A stretch of 64,000 nucleotides of DNA, taken from Marsupella aquatica. Its lineage: Eukaryota; Marchantiophyta. Below are positions 43,198-54,600 of this stretch, piece by piece. The DNA is taken from NCBI GenBank assembly GCA_973895155.1, contig OZ316899.1, positions 4,402,001 through 4,466,000 on the forward strand, in the 5' to 3' direction. The notes under the pieces were generated by a model, which was not told the origin of the DNA, did no database searches, and saw nothing but the letters and a program-made list of their open reading frames with translations. A program made the position numbers and the translations under genes. Position 1 is the stretch's first letter, and each line of letters begins with the position of its first letter.

Positions 43198-45667
43198 ATG
43201 TCTGTCACGACATTGTCCAGTTCGGCCCTTCAATTTTGGCTGCAATTCCTATCCGTAGGAAGTCACTTAGCCAAGTCCTTAGCCGAAGTCAACCCGCACC
43301 GATACGAGACTGAACGATCTTACGAGAGAGCCATTCGTTTAGCCGGCCAAAATCACTATAACCACGACTTCGCCCTCCCTTTTCAGAGTGAGCTTTGCCA
43401 AGTCAACAAAATCAGTGAATACTTCTTTGTCAACAAGAAGTACGTTGGATTTCAGGAGGCCCTTCTTCGGATTCCGGACAAGGTTTACCATCTCCCGAGC
43501 ACAATAGACTTGCAACCACACAATTACGACCATATCCCCGCCCGGGTTCAAGCCTCCATCAACTGTCAGTTCGGCCCTGCTCAAACAAGTGAGATTCCTA
43601 TCCTAACATCACTCGACTTCTCCAGGAACTACCTGAATCTAATGACGCCTCCCCCAGCTGCAACTAGCGCCCACCAATCCGTGTCCGCACCAACACCGCC
43701 TCGGCCTCAGCCAAGCCGATCCCCACCACCAGTCGCACCACCTCTACGAGTACAATCCATGGTGAATGCGATGAATATTAGCTCCAAAGACGAGGAAGCT
43801 CACCCTCCTCTGAATCGACGGCCGCGGGGTATGACTCAACAAGCGCCAAGCAACCCGACACCACTCCAGCAAGCCCGAGGGGATAACACGGTGACTTTGG
43901 TGGCCCCGGCACCCATACTCACAGCAGTAGTGCTACCACCGCCTGACCAGGAGGAAGGAGAGATGTTGTCCTCTTCTAGTCACCCCGGGAATCAGTCTCG
44001 GGGTAGAAAGAGAAAGGAACCCGCAGCTATATCGGGGTTGCCTTTGGCCACGGTTGCAGTGGCCAAGCTGACCATGCATCGCATGGGGGAGAATGTTCAC
44101 AAGAACATCCTCCACCCCAAGCATGCATGCTATCTGAAGACCCAAGGGTTTGAGCACCTTGCCTCTCTCCCTTGGAATGGAAGCAGGTACTACGGGCAGG
44201 ATATGACGGAGTTCATCCAGAACTTTGACGAGGCCCGCCAACAAACCCGAGCGCACGAGAGAGTGATGTGTCTCAATGAGGCACATTTGAAGATGATTTT
44301 TGGCCTACCCGAGGGGATAAATTGGGTAGAGTTGCGGGCTCCTGGGGGCAAGGGAGCTAAATACCAGTCTTCTAGCTTCCCTACCGAGGGAGCTGTGGAC
44401 AACGGATTCTTGATGAGGACGTGCCTCATCTCGGAGGTAGCTGAACGCCTAGAGTTCCAGCGGTATGCCCTCCATATGATGGAACCACGGGGCAAAATAT
44501 CTACCGCCCAGGTCATACAAGTAGAGAACTTTCGGCCTAGGAAGTGGGCGTCCTTCTTTGTTAAGAAGTTCCATGAAGAGATGGAGCGGAGAAGAAAGAC
44601 CTTGTACATTGGCAGAAAGGCGCACTTCGCGAGCCACATCAAGATTATCATCAAATGGTATGCCTGTTTTGACTGCCGAAGCCTTCCCCGTTGCAACGAG
44701 ATGGAATTGACTCCGTCAAAGTGGGTATTCCCAGCTCAGGAGAGGTGACCACAGCCCAAAGCCCAAAGCCTAGCAGTCGTAGAACCTGCTTCTCCGGCCC
44801 CGCAACCAGCCACTACCGCCCCACCAAGCGTACCCATGGACGCAGTTATCACGACCTTGGAAGCGATCAACCGGGTCAACGCAATCGAAGCCGGGCCGGC
44901 TGAGGCCGGACCCGAACCCGAACCCGACACTATGGTGGCCGAGGAGATTCTGCCACCCCCCACGGCCGTGCAAGAGAATCGCCCGGTGGAACCAGCCCCT
45001 TCGATCGACTTACCTCAAGGGCTGGATGTTTCCACTCCTACTCCCTTGCGGGCTAGGGTCTGCCCATGCTCGAATCCAAATGGACATAGTCTGGACCATC
45101 CGAAACTCTTTGCGCCGGGCACATTTTTGAACGGGTTGTTGGAGATCTCACAAGATACCGGGGAATACATGGCACGGAAGGTGGCCTACTTCTTCAACCA
45201 GGAGTTGGTTGCGACCGTAAAGGCAGGACATGCGCAGGCAGAGACAACGCAGAGAATAGAGCGATATCGGGTTGAGTCTGCCTACCTGAAGGACAAAGTG
45301 GCAGCCCTGGAGACTGAACTCCAGCAACTGCAACCTCAGGTAATGGCCACGGAGGATCAGGTTGCCGAGGCCAGGGCCCGGGCAGCCTTAGCAGAGCAGG
45401 CCGGGCTCGGAAAGGACTCCGAGATTGCATGGCTCTAGACCAAGATTGACGGTTTGAAGGGACAAGCCGTCAGTTGGCAGAAGGATCTGGAGGAAGCTGA
45501 CTCTTGATCTCAGCGAGACGCAGCCGAGATTGACACCCTGAAGACAGAGGTAGCATGGCTTCAGGGAGAGGCCACGAAGCAGGCCCAGTTGGTGGATAAG
45601 CTGACGAGCAACGTCCAGCAACTGGAGGAGGCATGTCAGGAGGCCGCGGAAGAGACAGACGCGGCAA
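43198..45667 (+). pseudogene. LTR-encoded coiled-coil protein, copy D (stops, 3' deletion)
   Basis: The 516-codon open stretch 43198-44748 covers the N-terminal module (MSVTTLSSSALQFWLQF, KVYHLPSTIDLQ, YDHIPARVQA), the basic patch GRKRKEPA, and the complete FGLP module (MIFGLPEGIN, YALHMMEPRGKI, VENFRPRKWASFF). It ends at TGA 44746-44748. The same frame reopens at 44836-45438 with GTFLNGLLE and the coiled coil, then TAG at 45436-45438 and a TGA in the following coil. The coil end and basic tail are removed by the deletion near 45667. This copy gives the cleanest lineage-C/D version of the first two modules. Confidence 0.7.
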
Positions 45668-46025
45668 ATGCGGAGCCGGGCTCCGTTGTAGTGTACACCC
45701 TCGGCCTTGGACCTGTTCATTTGAGAGCTTCCGGGTCAACTAAGCGTACGTGTATGTCCGCTATGTAAGTAAAATCCTTTCCCATTATTTCCTTCGTGTA
45801 AATCAAGATTGTATGCTTGTGCATGTGCATACGTGTGAATCTCGTGTATGGATGCCAGCGCTTGGCCGAATGCACTACCCGAACCGTGCACGAGGTGCAA
45901 CTTGCGGGTAAGTGGTTACGAGCACGGGTTGAGTAACTATATCATCAAATCCGGATCGAAGGCGGACAACACAAAGGCTTAGAAGCCCGTAAGCCGGGGT
46001 CAATCCCGCTATCAACTAAGGTATG

Positions 46026-46054
46026 TTCCGGCGGAGGAACACAAACCATACCTA
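46026..46054 (+). other. Conserved hairpin motif in LTR 3' region (copy D)
   Basis: TTCCGGCGGAGGAACACAAACC..., one loop/stem base changed, 183 bp from the 3' end. Confidence 0.55.
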
Positions 46055-46209
46055 GGAGGTGTCCGTAAATAACAGTAGATGCAGTTAGCGCTAGTTTATG
46101 TGAGTTAGGTGCATTTTGTGCTTCCCTCCTTGCCCGAACCCTCATATTTACGAAGGATGTGCTTGTCTAAGCCGAAGCCCAAGTTAAGGCCTAGGCTGAC
46201 GACATGGCA

Positions 46210-47270
46210 ACTGCAAAGATCTTGTCCACAGATTCACTCAGATGTTCGGCTGCAACACCAAGCAAGTTTATTCTGCAGTTTGCTATCATACCTCAGCATC
46301 AGGCTCTCCCATTTCTTATTCTAGTTCTCCTTCTAGCCATTCACCTACCTCTCCTTATAGTCCTTCAAATCAACCAAGCCAACTTTTCCCTAGTTTTCTA
46401 GAACCTGAGATCACTCCTGCAGGTGCACATCTTGCCATTTCTTTCCCTTACACTCTTCCACCTAGTCAAGACAAATCATGCCAAGTCAATTTTATCCCTA
46501 CCCTACATATTGATCCAAAAACCCCTCAGGAAAGTATTAAAAAGTTTGCTGAGTTTGTTGGAGTCTCAGGCCTTAGATCTCCTCCTATCTTAGAGTTCTG
46601 GAAACATTACCATAAGAAGAGAGTTGAATGCCTTTATATCTTGAAACTTCATTTGTTAGAGGTCACTCGCTTGGAGATAACAGACATGGATGAGATGTGG
46701 ACAGAAGCTGAGTATTTTTGCCTTGTTCTCGCTGTCATGATCCTCGTTGGACACATTGTATTGGAGAATGGAGATCTGGCTCTAGCTTATTTCGGGAACC
46801 TATCTGCTTATGTCCTGGAGTTCATCGTTGTCTTCTTAAGACAAACCAAGAGGAGATTCCCGATGAATCACGAAGCTTCTCCAGTCCAACCTAATGTTCT
46901 CCAATGATTTGTTACTCTAGTCACTAAGAAGCAGAGGATCTGGAATAATATTACTTCTCAACGATTAACAGAGTATACTCTGAAGTGACGTGAACTCCTA
47001 CCTAGAGTTACTTCACTTCTACCACTTGCCAGAGACTCTGAGATATTCATGGCCAAGTTTCCTCAAAACTACCATGCTACTTGCTGCACTTACAATTTCA
47101 TTGGTATTTACATGCAAGCTAGCAAGGTAAATACCATGCTACACCGGAGGCTACTTCCTGTTCTGGATCTTGAACGACAGCGGAAGTCTTTACCTTTCTA
47201 TTGGCATCACACTCAAGACATGGATGTAATTCGAGAAGCTATGCAGACAAACACCTACACAAGAGCTTAG
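46210..47270 (+). pseudogene. Unknown gene related to the 15777 ORF, second part
   Basis: Continues the frame interrupted at 42735: KDLVHRFTQMFGCNTKQVYS, a third copy of the motif seen in the first part, then a Ser/Pro-rich linker (SSSPSSHSPTSPYSPSNQ). After it comes a helical region (46500-46907) with FVGVSGLRSPPILEFWKHYH and KLHLLEVTRLEI. After stops, 47049-47270 gives a possible C-terminus (FIGIYMQASKVNTML, LPFYWHHTQDMDVI) ending at TAG 47268-47270. No domain recognised. Confidence 0.5.
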
Positions 47271-48235
47271 CAACCAGATCAGACAGCACTACTCTAACAA
47301 GATTAATTCTCCTGTGACCATAGTTAAGTTATATAGATTCACGTAATTTTAGTTAAATAGTTAAAGTAGTCAGAAAAGTCTCATACTTTTCTAGGAGATA
47401 GCCCTTATGTAATAGAACCTACCCTGAAAATCTCAACTCAAACCTACATGTGGTTTGAAAGTTAAAAATATTTTAGTTTTACTATTTTTTCTTAAACGCG
47501 AAATTGCTAATGCGCTTATGCGCCTATGAGCTTATGCGCGAATGCGCCCAACATTTAGAAAATTTACCAGTTTTCATTTTTTGTAATATTTTTAACACTT
47601 TTACCTATTTTATTGAGGCACTTAGACACCTCAAAAAAGTCTCATATTTTGCTAGCATGAAGAATATACATCATAGACCACTTAAGCAAAGTTTTACCTT
47701 TTTATGACTTTTAGTTTAGAAATTAAAACTAGGACATAACCCCTATTTATTAGGTTTACCACAATTCCACTTTTACAATAGTTAACCTCTAAAATACTTT
47801 TTAGTTAGTTTTTCATTCTAGGAACATTTCACTGAACTTTAGGTACTCCTGTAGTACAATTTTGTTACTTTTACTTTACCCCATGACCCTTGAGATATAT
47901 AGTAAACATGTTTCTTACGGATATAGTGAACATGTTTCTTACGGATATACCACCTAAATCACATCAAATGAAGTTATGTTGAGGAGTCACCTTGGTTGTT
48001 TCCTAACTCCCTCACCATACCTCAAGATTTTTATTGTGTTTTGTTAATTGTTTCTATTTTGTTATTTTTATTTACAATGTTAAGCAAACATTCAAAACTA
48101 TGCCTTGCTGAGCAACCATAATAAAAGGCTCATCTTTGTGTTTTTGTTACTTAAATCATTTATAAGTGCTAAATCATTGAAAATCATTCCTTACATGTTC
48201 TTTCATGGGAACGAATACCAAGTTTTGGATTTTAA
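47271..48235. other. AT-rich spacer
   Basis: No coding signal. Contains GCTTATGCGC-type motifs at 47505-47550, as at 40787-41035, and a 23-base tandem doublet (AACATGTTTCTTACGGATATA repeated) at about 47905-47950. Confidence 0.4.
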
Positions 48236-48847
48236 ATGTTTATTTATGTCCCTAGTGTGATACTACAGTTAGGTGATGATCATAGTCGGATTTTTGCCAA
48301 TGTTCGCCAGGTGAGGTCTTGGATTGGACCTGCTGTGTTATTGGATGTTGCATGTGTGGGTTCTCGGGCACATCGTCCACGTTTGTGGTGGACTAATTTG
48401 ATCCCATGTGAGGTGCTGAAGTGCGCATTTAATAGCATTCCACGCTCACCAGCCTTAGTGGTGGATGATATTTTGGATCTAGGGCGTCGTGCACAGGGTG
48501 TGACCCAACCTGATAGACCTCCATTAGCAGTGGTCAATGTAGTTAGGCGCCCACGTTGTGCATTACCCACTCTTGTGAGCCACTCTGCTTCATATGCATT
48601 CACGGCAGGTGGTCCTGGACTTGTGTGGGACACAACTCTCCAGTAGTTAGTGGAACCTACTGCTGATGAGAGGGAGCGTGCTATGATATTTTTGACAGAC
48701 ACCACTGCAGTTGCCTCAGTGTCAGAGAGTTCACACCGCCAAATCCTTGGTCAAGCCATGGATTTGAATTGCTTGACTTGGATTATCAGCTTGGGAGTAG
48801 CTGAACAGTTGCGGATGCGCTCTGTTGGTGTTACTAATCGTCCATGA
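48236..48847 (+). pseudogene. Cytosine-5 DNA methyltransferase, C-terminal half, in a gypsy element
   Basis: One frame, 204 codons, broken only by TAG at 48644-48646. It matches the C-terminal half of DNMT3-type enzymes by pattern. RQVRSWIGPAVLLDVACVGS then RAHRPRLWWTNL fits the 'NPVMIDA...AHRARYFWGNL' region; ALPTLVSHSASY fits the target-recognition segment; ERERAMIFL then SSHRQILGQAMDLN fits the last motif, where the enzyme closes its cofactor pocket. Catalytic motifs I, IV (Pro-Cys) and VI (ENV) would lie upstream, where the DNA is AT-rich and non-coding, so they are lost. The frame leads toward gypsy RT about 250 bp downstream on the same strand. Methyltransferase capture by gypsy elements is known from the literature; this copy is inactive. 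Confidence 0.65.
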
Positions 48848-49091
48848 GTGAGCTTGCGGTCCACTAAGACAATGATGACCACAGTTGGGGGCAAGCAGAT
48901 AGGCCATGGACCTATGGCAGGATTGGCCAAGGTTGGACAAATTGTTGAGCATAAAGAGACTGCTCAATCTACTGCTAAATAGCAATTATCGGCTATCTCT
49001 TCTACCCTACAAAAAGACATTAGGGATCTGGTGGAGAGTTGGAAGCCATAGATTGGTCCTAAGTTGATAGGGGAGGAGAGACGTAGCATGC

Positions 49092-50530
49092 ATGCATCAA
49101 TTCCTGAAGAGTTATTGGAATTGTTTTGCATTGAGCATGAAAGATTTGGGGACATTGAAGGGCCCTGGTATTCAAATTGAATTGGCTAGTGATGCGTCAA
49201 TCTTTCATAGACCATACCATTATAGTGACATGGAGAGAGCTCTGATTCAAAGCAAAACTCAAGATTTGTTGGAGGCTGGATTGATGGAGATTTCATATGG
49301 GGAGTATGCATCTGCCACAATGATGCTAACCAAGAAAGATGTGCATAGCAATTACACAAATAAGTGCATGTGGGGTGATTACAGACCTATTAATTGCCAG
49401 ACAAAATCTGATCGATGCCATGCCCACACGTGAGGAGATCTTTGATGTTGTGGGGCATGCAAAGGTTTTCAGTTCATTGAATCTGAGGGCAGGGTACCAT
49501 CAGCTTCCAATTAGGCATGCTGACAGTTCCAAGACAACATTCTAGGGGATTGATTCTTATGGCAAAGATTGTTTGTATCAGTGGTTGTTCTTACCATTTG
49601 GGTTGAAGAATGCACCAGCTGAGTTCCAGAGAGTCATGGATCAAATCCTTGCAGGTTTGAATTTTGTCAAATGTTATATCGATGATATTTTGGTCTATTC
49701 TTCTACTATGGAAGAACATCAACAGCACTTGCAGATTGTGTTGGAGAGATTGAGAGCACATGGATTGAACCTCCATCCTGACAAGTGTAAGTTCTTCCAA
49801 GACCAGATTGAGTATTTTGGCCACACTATATACCCAGGGGGATTGGGTGTACAACAGACTAAAGTGGAGGCCATTACGCAGATTCCTCATCTTACTAATG
49901 TGAGCAAAGTTTGTGCATTCTTGGGATTGGCAAGCTACTATAGGAGGTATGTTAAAGGATTTAGCCAGCTTGCTAAACCTTTAACCATACTCACTAAGTT
50001 GGATCAGGAATGGGGGGCATTGTTGTTGCAGGAGTATGATTTCCAGTTGTACATAGACTTGGAAAGATGAACTTGGATGCAGATGGGTTGAGCCGCAACC
50101 CATATACCAGTCAACAGGATGAGACTGGAGCCAGATGGCATGATGAGTCAGATAAGGAGATGGTGCCAAGATGGCATGCATCTGCCTTTCTTTGTTGGGT
50201 GCTAGCATACAATGGATCTGTGGACTCTACCTCATTGGATGGAGTGGATGAGGAGTTTTCAGATGTGGATGTTGGTGAGGTAACTTCTAGACAGTCAGCA
50301 AGATATTCACAATGATGTGAGAGTGTTGAAATATCTACGCAGTGGTTCTATTGTTGGCAGTGTTGATGCCAAGGAATGTGACAGGGTTCTACAGAGAGCC
50401 AAGAGGTTTTGATGGGAGGAAAACCATCTTTTGAGAGTACTGCGTGATGGTAGGGTGTTGGTGGTACCAAAGCCATCACAACGAGTACATTTTGTGCAAC
50501 ATGCGCACAAGGAGTTGGGTCACTTTGGTA
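49092..50530 (+). pseudogene. pol: Gypsy RT and integrase start, RNase H deleted
   Basis: Three frames in series. FHRPYHYSDMERALIQSK and GEYASATMMLTKKD are the RT entry; DYRPIN, MPTREEIFDVVGHAKVFSSL and RAGYHQLPI follow; then LYQWLFLPFGLKNAPAEFQR and active site YIDDILVYSS; then LHPDKCKFF and FLGLASYYRRYVKGFSQLAK. At about 50010 the frame jumps from LDQEWG to LLLQEYDFQ and NLDADGLSRNP, deleting nearly all of RNase H. The integrase zinc region (LRVLRDGRVLVVPKPSQRVH, then HAHKELGHFG) follows and is cut at about 50530. No integrase core, chromodomain or LTR. It forms one element remnant with the methyltransferase in front. Confidence 0.85.
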
Positions 50531-50749
50531 TGAAGCTCCCCCTAGCTGGGAGTAAGGTCCTCTAACTCTAGCTAGCCATGAGTTCTACAAGGCTGATATA
50601 CACCTTTTTAAGTGTGAAGATCAGGAGGCCAAGTGCAAGTGAGCCCCATCAATCACCTTCTTGCAATCCATATCTGCCAAGAGAACACAAATGATAAATA
50701 ATCGGTTTCACCAACACTAAGGACACAACCATGATCCACTAGGAATTAC
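50531..50749. other. Junction sequence
   Basis: CCCCCTAGCTGGGAG near 50540 resembles CCCCCTAGCTGGGGT near 51209, a possible pair of marks around the segment between them, which holds the PHD scrap and the copia gag fragment. On the minus strand, TTCTCTTGGCAG near 50680 looks like a splice acceptor. Confidence 0.3.
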
Positions 50750-50925
50750 CTACAATGGTGGTGTCAAACATGACATGTGCCATCCTCTAGAACACTTAAC
50801 ACAAATCAACATAGTAGTTGCTCCCTGAGCATATTCACACAACATACATTTCAAGCCAGCACAAACATGTGCCAAGCTTGGATCTATTGTACCATCAATG
50901 TTGGGAAGGTGACATGGTGCACAAT
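50750..50925 (-). pseudogene. PHD-finger fragment
   Basis: Minus-strand frame with CMLCEYAQGATTMLICVKCS followed by RGWHMSCLTPPL: C-x2-C, then C-x2-C, H and C in the spacing of the first two-thirds of a PHD finger, a zinc module that reads histone tails. It ends at a stop after a GTAGGT that could be a splice donor. It abuts, in frame, a copia gag N-terminus at about 50925, which must be a secondary fusion. The neighbouring gypsy-methyltransferase remnant is on the opposite strand, so a common origin is only a suggestion. Confidence 0.5.
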
Positions 50926-51141
50926 ACTCATTCAAATATTGCATCTTCAGGGAGTCGGCCAGGTGATGGCGGATTAGAATCAAGGCCCTGGCCTTTTGTT
51001 GGAGGGTAGGACCAGCATCAGAGATAATGGTGTCTTGTAGGTCCTTGGCCGCAAGGTGTGCTTCAAGTCCAAGACCCATGATAGGTAGTTGGTGCCATCA
51101 ATTGTCAAGGCCTGAAAGTGTAGCTTTTCTATTGAATTCAT
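50926..51141 (-). pseudogene. gag: Copia gag N-terminal fragment
   Basis: From the ATG at 51141: MNSIEKLHFQALTIDGTNYL, one shift, then LEAHLAAKDLQDTIISDAGP and LIRHHLADSLKMQYLNEY. It is clearly the same family as the gag at 27429 (MNSMEKLHFQALAIDGANYL). It stops at the PHD junction. Together with the LTR and primer site upstream it is the 5' end of a second copy of that family. Confidence 0.75.
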
Positions 51142-51510
51142 AGTTGGGTTTCTTGTGGTAGGCCTGTGACTAATATTTAGTGCCGCTCAATTTAGTTTCA
51201 AGGTTGAATCCCCCTAGCTGGGGTGGCTCATAGTCTATTTGCAATCCGGCCAGTTTTCCCACGCCATATTGAGTTTGTGGCAGATGGGCTCAATGTCTAC
51301 AAATTCAATATTCAATAAAGTGAAATTCAATTTTTGTTTTGTCGTTTCTCCCATTGCAATTTTGGTGCATCCGTCCCGTTTGAATGGTTTATTTTGAAGT
51401 GTTTTCTATCAGGGAAAAAAAATTGTATGCGGTTCCTTGTCCCTTTGAGAAAATTGTGGCATTCTCCTCAAGCAGCCATAGCCTACAAAACAAATTCAGC
51501 CGTTCTAGGC

Positions 51511-51524
51511 TTGTGCTGATAACG
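51511..51524 (-). promoter_or_regulatory. Primer-binding site
   Basis: CGTTATCAGCACAA on the minus strand, directly after the LTR end; same as at 27155. Confidence 0.65.
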
Positions 51525-51682
51525 TGTTGAGAGATACATTCACCATAGCAGAATACACCAACAACATCTATTCTCCCATTAGAGGGTAATATGTATGTGT
51601 GGTACATAGGTGGGCAGTTATGTAACTGCCTCCATCCTATTAACTAAGGTTGTTAATTAGGGTTAGATTTAGACTTATAACA
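51525..51682 (-). repeat. Copia 5' LTR, 158 bp
   Basis: Minus strand, TGTTATAAGTCT at 51682 to CTCTCAACA at 51525, followed by the primer site and gag. Same family as the LTR at 26992-27154. Confidence 0.7.
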
Positions 51683-54600
51683 CTTAAAACATTTTGGGGG
51701 TTTTTAAGTAAACATGGCCAAATTTAAAGAAATAAAGGGTTTTGCAAAGAAAAATAAAAATTTCACTTCTAAGTTAGGGGGTCAAACCCTAAAATGCTGC
51801 ACGTGATGTATAGCCCTCCATATAGTGACCCCCCAAGATCAAGTCAATCAGTTCTCACAATGGGCAAAGCCCGTTACTTACTTGATCGGCAGTCTCGAAC
51901 AGACAGACATTTAGACCATTTTCCAAACATTTAACAACTCTCAAGGGTGTTTGTCTTTTCTAACGACAGAAGTACATGCTTGTTTAAAATTTAAAATTTT
52001 GTGTTGCCCATTACTAGCTTAGGGCGCTAGTAAAACTGGAAGATGCAAGGATCCGGAGTTTTGATGTAATAAACCAGGGTCTTGTGTGGAATGACCAATA
52101 TTTTGTATTGGATTTATGATGGAGTGGTGGGCCCCATTCTTACAGGCAGTAGATCAATGCTCATGTGCATGTGTAATAGAGGCTTTTTGCTGTTTTGTAA
52201 CACTAAGATAAAAAATAAAAAATCGTACAAGTAAACAGTTTCTCGTAACCAGATTTAATGTCATTAGTAAGCCAACTACTCATAACAGCAAATCTGTTTA
52301 TTAGTTTCTGTCACACTGGTTATACCCAGCCTTACTATGCAAAGGCAAAAGGATCATATATATATATGGATATCAACTCCACCTTATGGAAACATACCAA
52401 AATTTGCAAGAATTTACCTGTGAGTGCAATATGTTTAGTTCAAGAACAATAATGCAAGAAAACATGGAAAAGCACTACCTTGTGACCACGGATCTTCAAG
52501 TGCAACAGCAATCTTGCCAATAATTTCAGTTTACCGCATTGTTCCAACATTTCCTCAATTGGAGGATACTTAACTGTTTCATAACCACATGGGGGATAAG
52601 AAATTGTACAAAAGTTTTCTCATACTCTACCTGCTTCTGAAAAACCAAACAACAACTTTAAACATTGCTGGACCATCTCCTGTTATTTCAAAAAATAAAA
52701 TTTTAAAGAACAAGTGTAGTTTTGGTCTAGCATTGGTGTAAGCTTTACCAGTATCCTCAAAATGAGAGGAAAGGAGATCTGGATGATTTGCATTCTTCCT
52801 TAGTTGCATGACTATATTGTTTAGTCTGGTCCTTGAAATTGGGCCTGTGCATGGAGATACAAAATTATTAGTTCTTTGCTACTTCTGTCATTGAGATCAT
52901 AACAACTAGCCAGGTTAAATGAATGTTCAGTTTTTTGGTGTAACTGTGTGAGACCCATGGGGCATCCCTAATAAGCACCCTGTACTTTTTGGTAATTAGG
53001 AATCAAATGATGACATAGTTATTTGAATAAGATAGGATTAGTGTAGGTAATCATGATAAGAATAGGGATAGGGTAAGGTGCACTATTTCACCGGTTAATG
53101 ACCAATGTTGGTTACTACTCAGCCCGCCCTAAACTTTTCTCAACTTGGCAGTTGAGTTGGGCTCCATCTTAACTAAACTTTCCATGTTTGGAGAATGGAC
53201 CATAAGAATTATTATTATTGTAAAATTGAGGGGAAAGTTTTGGTCTGTTTTTGTAGTGATATACGGTTCTGCACGGTGTGGAAAGGTCCCATCTTGGCTG
53301 ACCTTGCAAGATTGGCATCCATATGGCCCCCTCCCCCCTCCCCTCGGATTTTGGGCCACAACATCTTGGATGCCTCCCTCAATGATGTGGTAACTGAATA
53401 TATCAGCTGAATAATAGCCTTGAGAAATTTTGATATAGTGATACTTGGGTAGATTGGCATTAAATAGGCCAGGATCTAGCTGGACAAGCCAATGAGTTGC
53501 AAACATGACTTGCACCTATTCATATCCGCATTGGTGTTGGGCCCTCTAAGGTTTTCTGTTGGATTGGCCATCCGGGATTTGGATAAGGATGAGGAGACTT
53601 TGATGAGCATAAACCTTTATTACATGTACTGTTTGTCGGGTTTGGCATAGGCGCAAACTTGTGGTAAGACCCTCAAAATCTAGGAGATGGCGGCTGTTGG
53701 TACTCGACATTCCCACTCCCAAGCTTTCCTAGGGAATCCCATAAATTTGGTGGCTCAAAAACTCATTTTCTACCTCACGCTTTGACATTATCGTCGCCTG
53801 ATCCCTATCGGTTTGCACTTACACTCTGTTTTTACTCTTGATTGAACTCATTTTATCAAAGAAACCCAAAGGATAAGGGCGCATTGTAGTGGGATTTAGT
53901 CTAAGCAGCACTAGGGACAATATGAGTTCCCCATGGAAGATTGCTGCAACAGCAAAGGTGGCATAGGAGATGGACTTAATCAACGGACTACGAAGGTTAG
54001 TATCACCCTTACCGCTCTCGGATTTTGGACCCTATTTGGGGAGGTAGGAGCCAAGCTATCAGAGACTTACTAATATTCTTGCTCCAAGAAGTCTGTGTAT
54101 GAATGACGGTACACTAAATTGGTGATTAAGGTAGCGCAGATCAACTGCAAAAAGATCACTCTCACCAAGAATTTTGGATACAACAAGATCTAACATTTCA
54201 CTAACTCTGGAGATTCTTTTGTCCAAAGTTGAAGAATGAAATTTCCAAAACATTCATTTCAAAAATCCAAAAACGTGATCTGAAATTTCCAAAACCCAAA
54301 ATTGAAGTTTCCAAAAGCATACTTTTAAATTTCCAAAACCTAGTCCACTGGATGAATTACGAATTCAAAGGCAATGAAAAAAGTACTCCTTCAAATGAAT
54401 GACTGAAATTACTCTTTATAATAAATGGGACACTAACGGTGGTGCCGTACATATATTTTGATATCCCTTCATGGGACTTCATTGTTGGGTTTTTTGCTAA
54501 CTACAACATCGTCTTTCTCTAAAGTGACTACAAAGTTGACTAGACAACTACACATATTTGACTAGACAACTACACTAATCATATCAAGAATATTTGTGAA

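Larger units (their letters stand above)
42736..46209 (+). mobile_element. Solo gypsy LTR with internal ORF, deleted (copy D)
   Basis: Begins TCTGACGCCGCC at 42736 (one change from TGTGACG) and ends GACATGGCA at 46209. Flanks ACTGT (42731-42735) and ACTGC (46210-46214) are a 5-bp duplication with one mutation. Removing the unit restores the host frame (LEYC then KDLVHRF). At 3474 bp it is about 480 bp shorter than copy C: an internal deletion near 45667 joins the coiled-coil region to the 3' non-coding part. The promoter, TATA box and 3' hairpin remain. By eye it is closest to copy C. Confidence 0.82.

Noticed and set aside
2610-46209. TIR DNA transposon reading of the 4-kb units (TGTGACGCCG against TGTCACGTCG)
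   Set aside because: The imperfect inverted ends extend further than in most LTRs, but copy A is joined to gypsy pol exactly where a 3' LTR should be, the ends are TG...CA, duplications are 5 bp, and no transposase is present. Kept only as an alternative.
52258-53515. Several 60-130-codon frames
   Set aside because: Random-length frames in AT-rich DNA, overlapping on both strands, without motifs.
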